Shown here: one piece after another, positions 1-8,740 of the stretch
How positions within the stretch are numbered: position 1 is the stretch's first letter
Layout: every line of letters starts with the position of its first letter
NCBI RefSeq assembly: GCF_004349135.1
Contig: NZ_SMFN01000007.1
Location: 30,694-94,693, forward strand
DNA from: Flavobacterium sandaracinum
GTDB lineage: Bacteria; Bacteroidota; Bacteroidia; Flavobacteriales; Flavobacteriaceae
DNA length: 64,000 nt
Direction: 5' to 3'
The notes under the pieces: model-generated
Databases searched by the model: none
Told to the model about the DNA's origin: nothing
Seen by the model: the letters and a program-made list of their open reading frames with translations, nothing else
Position numbers and translations under genes: made by a program

Positions 1-438
<438 letters not shown>

Positions 439-459
439 ATTCCTACGATATTTTTATTT

Positions 460-493
460 AAAGCCATTCACGTACCGTGGGTGGCTTTTTTTG
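460..493 (+). terminator. Rho-independent terminator after eno
   Basis: A 13-bp stem (AAAGCCATTCACG with CGTGGGTGGCTTT, two G-U pairs) with a TAC loop runs into a T-tract. It lies 22 bases after the enolase stop. Confidence 0.85.
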
Positions 494-548
494 GTAATAT
501 TTAACAATTTCGTTGTGTTATTCTCTTTTTAATTAGTGTTTAATTCCC

Positions 549-556
549 TAGATTTG
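549..556 (+). promoter_or_regulatory. Putative -7 box upstream of gltA
   Basis: TAGATTTG matches the Bacteroidetes -7 consensus TAnnTTTG, 37 bases before the citrate synthase start. No TTG was found at the expected -33 distance, so support is moderate. Confidence 0.4.
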
Positions 557-593
557 ATAAATTATTATTTTAAAAGTTTATTTTCAATATATT

Positions 594-1877
594 ATGTCAA
601 AAATAGCAACATTAGAAATTGATGGGAAAAAAATTGAGCTGCCTGTAGTTGTAGGGAGTGAAAACGAAGTTGCCATCGATATTAACAAATTACGTGATTT
701 ATCCGGGATTATTACACTAGATCCGGGCTATAAAAATTCGGGTTCTTGTAAAAGTGATATCACTTTTCTAGATGGAGAATTAGGAATACTTCGTTATAGA
801 GGATATTCAATAGAAGATTTAGCTGCAAAAGCTGATTTCTTAGAAGTGTCTTATCTTTTGATTTTTGGAGAATTGCCAAACAATAAGCAATTAGCGCAAT
901 TTGAAACTGATATCAGGAAATACACTTTAGTCAATGAAGAAATGAAAAACATCATTGATGGTTTTCCTAAAACAGCACATCCAATGGGTGTTTTGGCAGC
1001 TTTGACTAGTGCATTGACAGCATTTAACCCTAAATCGGTTAATGTTGAAAATGAAAAAGAAATGTATGAGGCCGTTTGTAAAACTATGGGTAAATTCATG
1101 GTAATAGCAACTTGGACGTACAGAAAAAGCATGGGTTATCCTTTAAATTATTATGATAATACTAAAGGATACGTTGAAAATTTTATGCGATTAATGTTTG
1201 AATTGCCTACTGAACCGTACGTTGCAAATCCTATAGTAATCGATGCATTGGATAAATTATTCATACTTCACGGGGATCACGAACAAAATTGTTCTACCTC
1301 TACTGTTAGAATGGTAGGATCGTCTCACGCAGGATTGTTTGCTTCTATATCGGCAGGAGTTTCGGCGCTTTGGGGTCCTCTACATGGTGGAGCCAATCAA
1401 GCAGTACTTGAAATGTTAGAGGAAATTCATAGAAATGGTGGTGATGCAGATAAATACATGGCTAAAGCCAAAGATAAAAATGATCCTTTCCGTTTAATGG
1501 GTTTTGGTCACAGAGTATATAAAAATTTCGATCCAAGAGCAAAAATTATTAAGAAAGCTGCCAATGAGGTTTTAGCCACATTGGGAGTTGAAGATCCAAT
1601 TCTTGCCATAGCTAAAAAATTAGAAGAAGCTGCTCTGGAAGATGAATATTTTAAATCTAGAAACTTATATCCAAATGTTGATTTCTATTCTGGGATCATC
1701 TATAGAGCGTTAGGAATTCCTACAGATATGTTCACGGTAATGTTTGCCATAGGTCGTTTGCCAGGTTGGATCGCACAATGGAAAGAAATGCGTGAAAACA
1801 AAGAACCAATAGGAAGACCAAGACAAGTTTATACAGGTCACCCATTGAGGGAGTTTGTACCAACAGATAAAAGATAA
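594..1877 (+). CDS. gltA: Citrate synthase
   Basis: 427 residues, full length for a type II citrate synthase, which condenses oxaloacetate and acetyl-CoA at entry to the TCA cycle. The catalytic triad is visible at the usual places: His264 in PLHGGANQ, His306 in MGFGHRVYKNFDPRAK and Asp363 in NVDFYSG. The N-terminal extension of about 45 residues (IDINKLRDLSGIITLDPG) is typical of Gram-negative hexameric enzymes. It is monocistronic: a terminator lies on each side. The ATG at 594 follows an AT-rich leader with no Shine-Dalgarno, which is normal for Bacteroidetes. Confidence 0.97.
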   Translation: MSKIATLEIDGKKIELPVVVGSENEVAIDINKLRDLSGIITLDPGYKNSGSCKSDITFLDGELGILRYRGYSIEDLAAKADFLEVSYLLIFGELPNNKQLAQFETDIRKYTLVNEEMKNIIDGFPKTAHPMGVLAALTSALTAFNPKSVNVENEKEMYEAVCKTMGKFMVIATWTYRKSMGYPLNYYDNTKGYVENFMRLMFELPTEPYVANPIVIDALDKLFILHGDHEQNCSTSTVRMVGSSHAGLFASISAGVSALWGPLHGGANQAVLEMLEEIHRNGGDADKYMAKAKDKNDPFRLMGFGHRVYKNFDPRAKIIKKAANEVLATLGVEDPILAIAKKLEEAALEDEYFKSRNLYPNVDFYSGIIYRALGIPTDMFTVMFAIGRLPGWIAQWKEMRENKEPIGRPRQVYTGHPLREFVPTDKR

Positions 1878-1886
1878 AATCAGTTT

Positions 1887-1918
1887 AAAAAGCTTCACGA
1901 ATTTGTGAAGCTTTTTTT
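1887..1918 (+). terminator. Rho-independent terminator after gltA
   Basis: AAAAAGCTTCAC and GTGAAGCTTTTT form a perfect 12-bp stem followed by a T run, 10 bases after the citrate synthase stop. Confidence 0.9.
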
Positions 1919-1925
1919 ATATTTG
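1918..1925 (+). promoter_or_regulatory. Putative -7 box for the deiminase-like gene
   Basis: TATATTTG, an exact TAnnTTTG box, lies 18 bases before the ATG at 1943 and overlaps the tail of the gltA terminator. Confidence 0.6.
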
Positions 1926-1942
1926 CCAAAAGCTAAAAAGAC

Positions 1943-2857
1943 ATGTTACAATTAAAGGTGAATAATGAAACTTCGAGACTGAGGGCTTTAGTGCTTGGTT
2001 CTGCCGTTGATAATGGACCTACTCCAAAGGCTGAAGAGGCCTACGATCCAAAATCATTAGAGCATATTTTAGCGGGAACCTATCCAAAGGAACAGGATAT
2101 GGTTAATGAAATGGAGGCATTTAATACGGTGTTGAAAAAATATGACGTCACGGTTTTTCGTCCAGAGCAGATTGAAAATTACAATCAAATATTTACTAGG
2201 GATATTGGTTTTGTTATTGATGATGTTTTTGTGAAATCTAATATTCTACCAGATCGCGAACGAGAATTAGATGCGATTCAGTACATCATTGATCAAATTA
2301 ATCCTAAAAAAGTGGTCCGTCCACCCGAGGAAGTTCATATCGAAGGAGGTGACGTTATGTTGTGGAATGAGTATATTTTTATTGGAACTTATAAAGGAAG
2401 TGACTACAAAGAGTACATCACTGCACGAACAAACCTGCAAGGAGTTCAATATATTAAAGACTTGTTTCCAAATAAAATTGTCAAAGAATTTGATTTGGTT
2501 AAATCCAAAATGGACGCCCGTGATAATGCCTTGCATTTAGATTGTTGTTTTCAACCAGTGGGGAATGATAAAGGGATTATTTACAAGAACGGATTCCGGG
2601 AGGAAGCAGACTACTTGTTTTTGGTCCATCTTTTTGGAAAAGACAACCTATTTCACATCACTAGAGACGAAATGTACCACATGAATTCGAATGTTTTTTC
2701 TATCGATACCAATGTAGTAGTTTCTGAAAGAAATTTTACGCGACTTAATAATTGGTTGCGTGCTAACGGTTTTGTCGTAGAAGAAATTCCATACGCAGAA
2801 ATTGCAAAACAAGAAGGGTTATTGCGATGTTCGACCTTACCATTAATCAGGGATTAA
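1943..2857 (+). CDS. Arginine deiminase / dimethylargininase-family hydrolase
   Basis: 304-residue member of the guanidino-group-modifying superfamily (arginine deiminase, DDAH, amidinotransferase). Recognisable features: FTRDIGFVIDD, the HIEGGDVM motif carrying active-site acidic residues, HLDCCFQP with the catalytic His region, and the C-terminal LLRCSTLP with the probable nucleophile Cys296. The exact substrate cannot be read from sequence; hydrolysis of arginine or a methylated arginine to citrulline is the family expectation. It lies 70 bases upstream of a second, divergent family member, so the two probably act together in arginine/citrulline metabolism. It has its own -7 box. Superfamily certain, substrate not. 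Confidence 0.85.
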   Translation: MLQLKVNNETSRLRALVLGSAVDNGPTPKAEEAYDPKSLEHILAGTYPKEQDMVNEMEAFNTVLKKYDVTVFRPEQIENYNQIFTRDIGFVIDDVFVKSNILPDRERELDAIQYIIDQINPKKVVRPPEEVHIEGGDVMLWNEYIFIGTYKGSDYKEYITARTNLQGVQYIKDLFPNKIVKEFDLVKSKMDARDNALHLDCCFQPVGNDKGIIYKNGFREEADYLFLVHLFGKDNLFHITRDEMYHMNSNVFSIDTNVVVSERNFTRLNNWLRANGFVVEEIPYAEIAKQEGLLRCSTLPLIRD

Positions 2858-2867
2858 TTTCATATTG

Positions 2868-2910
2868 AGGCGCAAAAGAGTAGAGACGCATCGCAATGCG
2901 TTGCAACAAA
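2868..2910. repeat. Small palindromic (REP-like) sequence
   Basis: The gap between the two guanidino-hydrolase genes contains ACGCAT-cgca-ATGCGT inside a GAGACGCA context. It is a GC-richer hairpin in AT-rich surroundings and resembles, from memory, short palindromes scattered in flavobacterial intergenic DNA. No function can be read. Confidence 0.35.
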
Positions 2911-2926
2911 AAATAAAATAAAAATC

Positions 2927-3862
2927 ATGAAACAAACCACAAATTCCATAGTAATGATTCGCCCAGTTGCGTTTCGAATGAACGAACAAACCGCAGTTAA
3001 CAATTATTACCAAAAAGTACTGGACGGTTTGTTGCCAGCAACCGTAAATGCAAAGGCGCAACAAGAATTTGATGTTTTTGTCGAGAAATTAAGAGCAGTG
3101 GGTGTAGAGGTAACCGTTGTTGATGATACCTTGAGTCCGGATACGCCAGACAGCATTTTTCCTAACAATTGGATTTCATTCCACGAGAATGGTGATGTGG
3201 CATTGTATCCCATGTTTGCCGAAAATCGTAGGGAAGAACGTAGGGAAGAAATTCTAGATATGTTGGAGGATAAAGGTTTTGTTATCCATAACATTGTGGA
3301 TTATACCTCGGCTGAAGAAGATGGTTTTTTCTTAGAGGGAACAGGAAGTTTACTTTTAGACAGAGAAAACAGTAAAGCTTATTGTGCTTTGTCACCTAGA
3401 GCTGATGAAGAATTGTTTATCGAATTTTGCGAAGATTTTGATTATGCGCCCATAATTTTTGAAGCGTTTCAAACCGTCGATGGAGAACGAAAACTAATTT
3501 ATCACACGAATGTAATGATGTGTTTAGGCGAAACTTTTGCTGTAATTTGTTCGGATTGTATTGATGATAAAAAAGAACGCAAAATGGTTCTCGATAATCT
3601 TAAAGAAAATGGCAAAGAAATTATTGTAATTACGGAAGCCCAAATGAACAATTTTGCAGGGAATATGCTTGAAGTTCGGGGAAGTAATGATAAAAGATAT
3701 TTAGTAATGAGTGCTGCAGCACATCAAGCTTTGACTTCAAAGCAGATCGAACAACTGGAAAAACATGCTGAAATTTTGAGCTCCAGTCTAGATACAATTG
3801 AAGCGTGCGGTGGTGGAAGCGCCAGATGTATGATGGCAGAGATTTTCCTACCAAGAAAATAG
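2927..3862 (+). CDS. ctlX: Citrulline utilisation hydrolase CtlX-type protein
   Basis: 311 residues, also of the guanidino-modifying superfamily. It opens with TNSIVMIRPVAFRMNEQTAVNNYYQ, contains FPNNWISFHENGDVALYPM, an EGTGSLLLDRE segment in the place of the EGGD motif, HTNVMMCLGE with the catalytic His, and CGGGSARCMMAEIF with the probable nucleophile Cys301. This pattern fits the family annotated as CtlX/arginine deiminase-related; the reaction is not provable from sequence. It is 69 bases downstream of its paralogue on the same strand, probably co-transcribed, and ends in a strong hairpin. Confidence 0.8.
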   Translation: MKQTTNSIVMIRPVAFRMNEQTAVNNYYQKVLDGLLPATVNAKAQQEFDVFVEKLRAVGVEVTVVDDTLSPDTPDSIFPNNWISFHENGDVALYPMFAENRREERREEILDMLEDKGFVIHNIVDYTSAEEDGFFLEGTGSLLLDRENSKAYCALSPRADEELFIEFCEDFDYAPIIFEAFQTVDGERKLIYHTNVMMCLGETFAVICSDCIDDKKERKMVLDNLKENGKEIIVITEAQMNNFAGNMLEVRGSNDKRYLVMSAAAHQALTSKQIEQLEKHAEILSSSLDTIEACGGGSARCMMAEIFLPRK

Positions 3863-3888
3863 AAGAAAACCGGATAAAATTTAGACTG

Positions 3889-3922
3889 CCCCCAAAAAGT
3901 TAGATACTATTTGGGGGTATTT
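3889..3922. terminator. Hairpin terminator between ctlX and marC
   Basis: CCCCCAAA at 3889-3896 pairs with TTTGGGGG at 3910-3917, followed by TATTTTT. It lies between two convergent genes and could stop both. The arm sequence also resembles IS3-family ends, but no transposase is present. Confidence 0.75.
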
Positions 3923-3935
3923 TTATGGCTTTAAT

Positions 3936-4565
3936 TTAGGAGAGATTCCCTTTTATAATATTAATGATGGCACTTACAATATATTGTATTCCTATCGCAA
4001 TTACAATGAATCCTACGATTCTTGATATGGCAACAATGCCAGATACTCCAAGTATTTTTGCTAAATAATGCGCGCTTTTAAGGATTAAAAATATGGTAAC
4101 TGCAATAGCAAGAATAGCCATTGAAGAGATTAAAATCTCCATAGATGAATTGTGTTCCTGATAAAATGCAATAAGTAGTGAGATGGAACCAGGTCCAGCA
4201 AGCATAGGAATGGCAAGCGGCGTTAAGGCAATGTCATTTCTTTTTTGAGCATCGGATTCTGCTTTTTTATTGATTCCCCTCTTTTTATTAAATTCTCCCG
4301 AAAGCAACGAAAACCCCGAATTTACAATAATGATTCCTCCAGCTATTCGCAAGGCATCGATACTGATGCCAAAGAAAATCAAAACATATTGGCCTATAAA
4401 AAAGGAGACAATTAGGATAATAAATACATTTATCGCCGTCCATAAAGAAATTCTAGAACGTTCTTTTTTGGTGTCATTTTGTGTCAGGCCCACAAAGATG
4501 GGAACCGTACCAATAGGGTTTAAAACCGAAAAAAGAGCGACAAATAGATAAATAAATAAATCCAT
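3936..4565 (-). CDS. MarC/UPF0056 family inner-membrane protein
   Basis: 209 residues with about six hydrophobic segments. The N-terminus LFIYLFVALFSVLNPIGTVPIF carries the NPIGTVPIF signature of MarC proteins, and the central LTPLAIPMLAGPGSIS is the second conserved motif. The family is of uncertain function; the old link to multiple antibiotic resistance has not held up. It is transcribed alone on the - strand, convergent with ctlX and divergent from the CoA-binding gene, with its own -7 box 19 bases upstream. Confidence 0.9.
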   Translation of the reverse strand: MDLFIYLFVALFSVLNPIGTVPIFVGLTQNDTKKERSRISLWTAINVFIILIVSFFIGQYVLIFFGISIDALRIAGGIIIVNSGFSLLSGEFNKKRGINKKAESDAQKRNDIALTPLAIPMLAGPGSISLLIAFYQEHNSSMEILISSMAILAIAVTIFLILKSAHYLAKILGVSGIVAISRIVGFIVIAIGIQYIVSAIINIIKGNLS

Positions 4566-4583
4566 ATTTTGTTTTTAAGACTG

Positions 4584-4591
4584 CAAAAATA
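4584..4591 (-). promoter_or_regulatory. -7 box for marC
   Basis: On the - strand this reads TATTTTTG, a TAnnTTTG box 18 bases upstream of the marC-like start codon. Confidence 0.6.
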
Positions 4592-4655
4592 CTCTTTTTT
4601 TGCTTTTTAAAGTTAAGCTACTGTTTTTTATTGCTTTGAGAACTAAACCGTAAAA

Positions 4656-4689
4656 TTGTTAAACGAACAAACCTTTTTGATTACTTTTG
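4656..4689 (+). promoter_or_regulatory. Promoter of the CoA-binding protein gene
   Basis: TACTTTTG at 4682-4689 is the -7 box and TTG at 4656-4658 lies 23 bases upstream, inside the spacing expected for Flavobacterium promoters (TTG-N17-23-TAnnTTTG). The ATG follows 19 bases later. Confidence 0.65.
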
Positions 4690-4708
4690 CCACATACAAT
4701 TAAAGAAA

Positions 4709-5077
4709 ATGATAAAGAGTAAAAAAACCTTGGTTCTTGGAGCAACAACGAAACCAGATCGATATGCGTTCAAAGCCATATCAATGTTAGTAGATAAAGG
4801 GCATTCCGTACTTGCGCTGGGTCAAAATGCCGGTGAAGTTGCGGGTGTGAAAATCCAGACTAAAGCCATTCCATTAAAGAATATTGATACCGTTACCTTA
4901 TATTTAAATCCAACGCGTCAGCGTGATTATTATAATTATATCGTAGAGGCAAAACCGAAACGAGTTATCTTTAATCCCGGTACAGAAAATCCAGAATTTT
5001 ATCAGCTGTTAAAATTGAACGATATCAAGGCAGAAGTGGCTTGTACGTTGGTTTTATTATCCACGAATCAGTATTAG
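4709..5077 (+). CDS. CoA-binding domain protein (YccU-type)
   Basis: 122-residue single-domain protein with a Rossmann-like CoA-binding fold: KTLVLGATTKPDRYAFKAI at the N-terminus, GHSVLALG after strand 2, and KPKRVIFNPGTENPEF near the C-terminus. These match small stand-alone CoA-binding proteins related to the succinyl-CoA synthetase alpha N-terminal domain. The physiological role is unknown. It is monocistronic, with its own promoter and an element containing a terminator-like hairpin downstream. Confidence 0.85.
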   Translation: MIKSKKTLVLGATTKPDRYAFKAISMLVDKGHSVLALGQNAGEVAGVKIQTKAIPLKNIDTVTLYLNPTRQRDYYNYIVEAKPKRVIFNPGTENPEFYQLLKLNDIKAEVACTLVLLSTNQY

Positions 5078-5082
5078 TTTTT

Positions 5083-5232
5083 TTCGAAGCTATTTCCTGC
5101 TATTCATTTCAATCTTTGGATTAAAAACAGTCTTTTTCTAAATATAAAAAGGAGCTTCCGTTGGTCGCTCTTTTTTTATGAGAAAAAAGTACTGTTTTTA
5201 ATCCAAAGGATTTCCATTTTTATCAGGGCTAG
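5083..5232. repeat. MITE/REP-like composite palindrome
   Basis: An 18-bp perfect inverted repeat (5114-5131 CTTTGGATTAAAAACAGT with 5191-5208) encloses a second hairpin, AAAAAGGAGC...GCTCTTTTTT, which could terminate the upstream gene. The palindrome is preceded by GAAGCTATTTCCTGCT and followed by GGATTTCCATTTTTATCAGGG. The layout is that of a non-autonomous repeat element; similar intergenic sequences are recalled from other flavobacterial genomes but could not be checked. Confidence 0.55.
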
Positions 5233-5253
5233 GAATATCTTAATTGCCCTAAA

Positions 5254-5331
5254 TAGTTGGAATTAAAACGGTCTGTTTTGCATTATTACTGCATTTCATT
5301 ATTGACAATTCCAAGTTGAATAGTTGGAATT
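5254..5331. repeat. Second, degenerate inverted repeat
   Basis: TTGGAATT (5257-5264) is inverted at 5307-5314 (AATTCCAA) and repeated directly at 5324-5331. The arm TTGGAATTAAAACGGTC resembles the arm of the element at 5114, suggesting a decayed relative. The rest of the gap to 5446 shows nothing recognisable. Confidence 0.35.
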
Positions 5332-5446
5332 AAAAAAGCAAGGTTGAATATCCAAAAGTAGCAAGGGATTTGCTTGTAAAGATTCTGAATTAATAAAATA
5401 TAGAGGATAGAAATTAGTGACGCTCTGGGAATCTCCGCACAGAATT

Positions 5447-6955
5447 TTAAAACCGTCTTACCTCTGCGATAGGTTTGCTTATCAAAAGCAATCCAATATA
5501 GGTTATAAGTCCATTTAGGATGATGAGCTCATTGTCAAATACGTATCCAAAAAATAAGGTTTTCGAATTTTCGCTTATAAAATAGGTTAGTGCCGGAGCC
5601 AATAGACAGATCAATGGGACAAATTTATCTTTGACCGTTTTTGATTTGGCAAACAACCCAAAGCAATACAGTCCTAGTAGTGGGCCATACGTATACGAAG
5701 CTACTCTAAAAATCATCCCAACCACAGAGCTATCATTGATTGTATTAAAAAACACGATAACCAAAAACATCAAAAAAGAAAAGGCAATATGAACAAAATG
5801 TCTGTTGCGCACTACATTGGGTTTGTTTCGGTTTTCGGCTTTATCCATACCTAGAAAATCGACACAAAACGAAGTAGTAAGAGCGGTTAATGCGGAGTCT
5901 GTAGTCGCAAAGGTAGCGGCGGTCAATCCCAATAAAAAAATGATGGATGGAATTAGCGTCAAATGATGAAAAGCAATTTCTGGAAAAAGTAAATCGGTTC
6001 TGGGTTTTCCAGATATTAAATCGGTAGGGACTGCAATCCCATTTTTATCAGCATAAATGTAAAGTAGTGCGCCCACACTTAAAAAGAATATGTTGATCAG
6101 TACAAATATTCCCGTAAAGGTAAACATGTTTTTTTGGGCTTCGCCAATGTTCTTGCAGCTCAGGTTCTTCTGCATTAAATCCTGATCTAAGCCAACCATA
6201 GCAATAGTGACAAAAATTCCTCCCAGAATTTGTTTGACAAAATGAAACTTATTGGACACAAAATCGTCAAAGAAAAAGACTTTCGAATAATTGCTGTTTT
6301 TTACTGCTTCGAAAGCGTCAAAAACACCTAAGTTTAAACTTTTACAAATAAAGTAAATGGTCAAAAAAACAGAAGTTACCAAGAAGAAAGTTTGTAATGT
6401 ATCTGTGATGATGATGGTTTTCAATCCACCTCGGTAGGTATAAGCAAATATCAAAGCTAGCGAAATTAAAACGGTGATGGCAAATGGGATTCCATAAAAG
6501 TCAAAAACATAACGCTGTAAAACAATCACCACAAGATACAGTCGAAACGATGAGCCTATAGTTCGGCTAATCAAGAAAATGGTGGCCGCAGTTTTATAGG
6601 AATAAATGCCCAATCGCTGTTCGATATAACTGTAAATCGAAGTTAGATTCATGCGGTAATAAAGCGGCAAGAGTATTTTGGCAATAATGACAAAGCCAAT
6701 TGCATTTCCTAAAACAAATTGAAAATACTTGAATTGCTCGCCATTTGGAGACCCTACTTCTCCGGGAACCGAAATGAATGTGACTCCAGAAAGCGCCGTT
6801 CCAATCATTCCAAAGGCGACTAAATACCATTTTGAATTTTTGTTGGCTTTAAAAAAAGCATCATTTCCACTGTCTTTTTTACTGACAAAGTGGGAAATCA
6901 AAAATAACATTCCAAAATAGACGATAATAAGGAGTAGGATAGTACTTGGGGCCAT
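5447..6955 (-). CDS. Sodium:solute symporter (SSS family)
   Basis: 502 residues from the chosen start at 6955 (MAPSTILLLIIVYF), about 13 hydrophobic helices. Typical SSS features: GNDAFFKANKNSKWYLVAFGMIGTALSGVTFISVPG in the first helices, YSYIEQRLG, AYTYRGGLKTIIITDTLQ and GLDQDLMQKNLSCKN. It moves an organic solute with sodium across the inner membrane; the substrate cannot be predicted. An ATG 87 bases further upstream would add 29 residues without family match and would lie upstream of a promoter-like TATTTTGG, so it was not used. It is a single - strand gene between + strand neighbours. Confidence 0.88.
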   Translation of the reverse strand: MAPSTILLLIIVYFGMLFLISHFVSKKDSGNDAFFKANKNSKWYLVAFGMIGTALSGVTFISVPGEVGSPNGEQFKYFQFVLGNAIGFVIIAKILLPLYYRMNLTSIYSYIEQRLGIYSYKTAATIFLISRTIGSSFRLYLVVIVLQRYVFDFYGIPFAITVLISLALIFAYTYRGGLKTIIITDTLQTFFLVTSVFLTIYFICKSLNLGVFDAFEAVKNSNYSKVFFFDDFVSNKFHFVKQILGGIFVTIAMVGLDQDLMQKNLSCKNIGEAQKNMFTFTGIFVLINIFFLSVGALLYIYADKNGIAVPTDLISGKPRTDLLFPEIAFHHLTLIPSIIFLLGLTAATFATTDSALTALTTSFCVDFLGMDKAENRNKPNVVRNRHFVHIAFSFLMFLVIVFFNTINDSSVVGMIFRVASYTYGPLLGLYCFGLFAKSKTVKDKFVPLICLLAPALTYFISENSKTLFFGYVFDNELIILNGLITYIGLLLISKPIAEVRRF

Positions 6956-7226
6956 TTGCTGAGTTTGAAGTGACCAAAATACGATTTTTTGGTTAATCGA
7001 TGAATCGGGAATTTGTTTATTTGAAAACCAGTACGCTTTCATCTCAACGCTCTGCGAAGGAAGAACATTACTTTGTTAAAAAAAAATGCTAAATAGATTG
7101 ACCGCTGAAAGGATAAAAAGTATTGTTTAGATGGTGGATCTCAAACTCCGATTATTGTCAAAGTAAATTCTTTGGTAGTTTTTCCTCATTATCTCATTTT
7201 CTAATTCTTCGAATTATCTAATTGAC

Positions 7227-7234
7227 TACTTTTG
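7227..7234 (+). promoter_or_regulatory. -7 box immediately before recR
   Basis: TACTTTTG ends only five bases before the ATG at 7240, so the transcript would be leaderless or nearly so. It also argues against the TTG at 7222 as the start. Confidence 0.6.
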
Positions 7235-7239
7235 CAGTT

Positions 7240-7860
7240 ATGGAATTTTCTTCGAAATTAATAGAGAAAGCAGTAAACGAGATGTCTCAGTTACCAGGAA
7301 TTGGTAAACGAACAGCACTGCGCTTGGTGTTGCATTTGTTAAAACAACCCAAAGAGCAAACCGGTTTTTTGTCACAAGCTTTGGTTGCTATGCGGGAGGA
7401 TATTAAGTACTGCGAGAGTTGCCACAACATTTCGGATAGTGTGTTGTGTGAAATTTGCGCCAATAAAAGCCGAAATCAGCAAATCATTTGTGTGGTGGAG
7501 GATATTCGCGATGTAATGGCAATAGAAAATACGGGTCAGTTTAGAGGGATTTATCATGTATTGGGCGGTAAAATTTCACCTATAGATGGCGTTGGCCCCA
7601 GCCAATTAAACATCACCACTTTGGTTGAAAAAGTTAAGTCGGGCGTGGTGAATGAAATTATTTTTGCCCTGAGCTCCACTATGGAAGGAGATACTACTAA
7701 TTTTTATATTTACCGGCAAATAACGGACTGTGAGATAATTATTTCAACAATTGCCAGAGGGATTTCAGTAGGGGACGAACTGGAATATGCGGATGAAGTT
7801 ACGCTGGGAAGAAGTATTTTACATCGAATTCCATTTGAAAAGTCTTTTAAAAATAATTAA
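7240..7860 (+). CDS. recR: Recombination protein RecR
   Basis: 206 residues, the normal size for RecR, which with RecO and RecF loads RecA at gaps. The order is a helix-hairpin-helix segment ([20 protein letters not shown]), a C4 zinc motif [16 protein letters not shown], then the Toprim domain starting [20 protein letters not shown] and YHVLGG. The ATG at 7240 is preferred over the in-frame TTG at 7222, which overlaps the -7 box. It is the last core gene before the polysaccharide locus, 72 bases upstream of the first export gene, which has its own promoter. Confidence 0.95.
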   Translation: MEFSSKLIEKAVNEMSQLPGIGKRTALRLVLHLLKQPKEQTGFLSQALVAMREDIKYCESCHNISDSVLCEICANKSRNQQIICVVEDIRDVMAIENTGQFRGIYHVLGGKISPIDGVGPSQLNITTLVEKVKSGVVNEIIFALSSTMEGDTTNFYIYRQITDCEIIISTIARGISVGDELEYADEVTLGRSILHRIPFEKSFKNN

Positions 7861-7905
7861 TCTATTTAATGAATAGCGATGCTTTTTAAATCATAAATGA
7901 AAAGC

Positions 7906-7913
7906 TATATTTG
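7906..7913 (+). promoter_or_regulatory. -7 box at the head of the polysaccharide locus
   Basis: TATATTTG, an exact match to TAnnTTTG, lies 19 bases before the ATG at 7933. An in-frame ATG at 7897 is upstream of this box and cannot be on the resulting mRNA. Confidence 0.65.
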
Positions 7914-7932
7914 TCGCTTAAAAAATATTAAA

Positions 7933-8724
7933 ATGAGCAGAACCGTACTCTATTTGTTGCTAGTTACTAGTGTGTTGCTTTCTTCTTGTATTCCAACTAA
8001 GGATTTAATTTATCTGCAGAAAAAAGATAATTCGCAACCAGAAGTTACCATCGCAGCAGTAGAAGCAAAGCCCTATCGATTGCAGATAAATGATGTATTG
8101 AGTATTACTATAAAAGCCATCGATCCTAAATTGGTAGCTATTTTTAGTCCTTCCAACGAAGGGAGTGTATCCGGTAAGTCAGAATCGGGATTGTATTTTG
8201 ATGGTTTTACAGTTGATGATCACGGGATGATTAGAGTCCCTGTTTTGGGAGATTTAAACGTGATTGGTTATACGTTAGATGAAGTAAGGATTCGGATTGA
8301 AAAGCAATTATTAGCGGAATATTTCAATAAAGAGGCAAATGTTTTTGTGACTGTGAAATTAGCGGGTTTTCGTTATACCATCAATGGAGAAATAGGTGGT
8401 CCTGGCACCAAGACCTTGTTTCAAGAGCATGTGAATATTATGGAAGCTATTGCAAATGCTGGAGATATCACCATTACTGGAGATAGAAAAGCAGTTACCA
8501 TCATGCGAAAAACACCAACAGGAGTTGAAATGCATGATCTCGATCTAACGGATATAAATGTAATGCGATCTCCTTATTTTTACTTGCAGCCTAATGATTA
8601 TGTTTACATCAAGCCACTCAAACAGAAAACATGGGGAACTGGAAAAACGGGAATCGAATCGTTAGGAACCATTATCACTTTGTTATCATTAGCCACAACG
8701 ACTTTCTTGCTGTTAAGAAATTAA
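7933..8724 (+). CDS. wza: Polysaccharide export outer-membrane lipoprotein (Wza family), copy 1
   Basis: 263 residues from 7933. The start is set by the -7 box at 7906 and gives a clean lipoprotein signal, MSRTVLYLLLVTSVLLSSC, with lipidated Cys19. The body has the Poly_export domain (PYRLQINDVLSITIKAIDP, then GMIRVPVLGDLNVIGYTLDEV) and a SLBB domain (FRYTINGEIGGPGTKTLFQE, NIMEAIANAGDITITGDR). The C-terminal ETSLGTIITLL-like hydrophobic stretch ends TTTFLLLRN. It forms the outer-membrane exit for the polymer, working with the Wzc-like protein encoded 16 bases downstream. A second copy occurs at 46896. Confidence 0.93.
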   Translation: MSRTVLYLLLVTSVLLSSCIPTKDLIYLQKKDNSQPEVTIAAVEAKPYRLQINDVLSITIKAIDPKLVAIFSPSNEGSVSGKSESGLYFDGFTVDDHGMIRVPVLGDLNVIGYTLDEVRIRIEKQLLAEYFNKEANVFVTVKLAGFRYTINGEIGGPGTKTLFQEHVNIMEAIANAGDITITGDRKAVTIMRKTPTGVEMHDLDLTDINVMRSPYFYLQPNDYVYIKPLKQKTWGTGKTGIESLGTIITLLSLATTTFLLLRN

Positions 8725-8740
8725 AAACCAAAATTAAAAA

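Noticed and set aside
2271..2540. 89-codon ORFs on both strands inside the deiminase-like gene
   Set aside because: Shadow frames of a well-supported gene.
3884..3922. Possible IS3-family terminal inverted repeat (TGCCCCCAAAAAGTT)
   Set aside because: Only one short palindrome, no transposase or second end nearby; a terminator between convergent genes explains it.
7897..7932. Upstream ATG start for the first wza gene
   Set aside because: It lies before the TATATTTG box and would hide the lipoprotein signal behind 12 extra residues.
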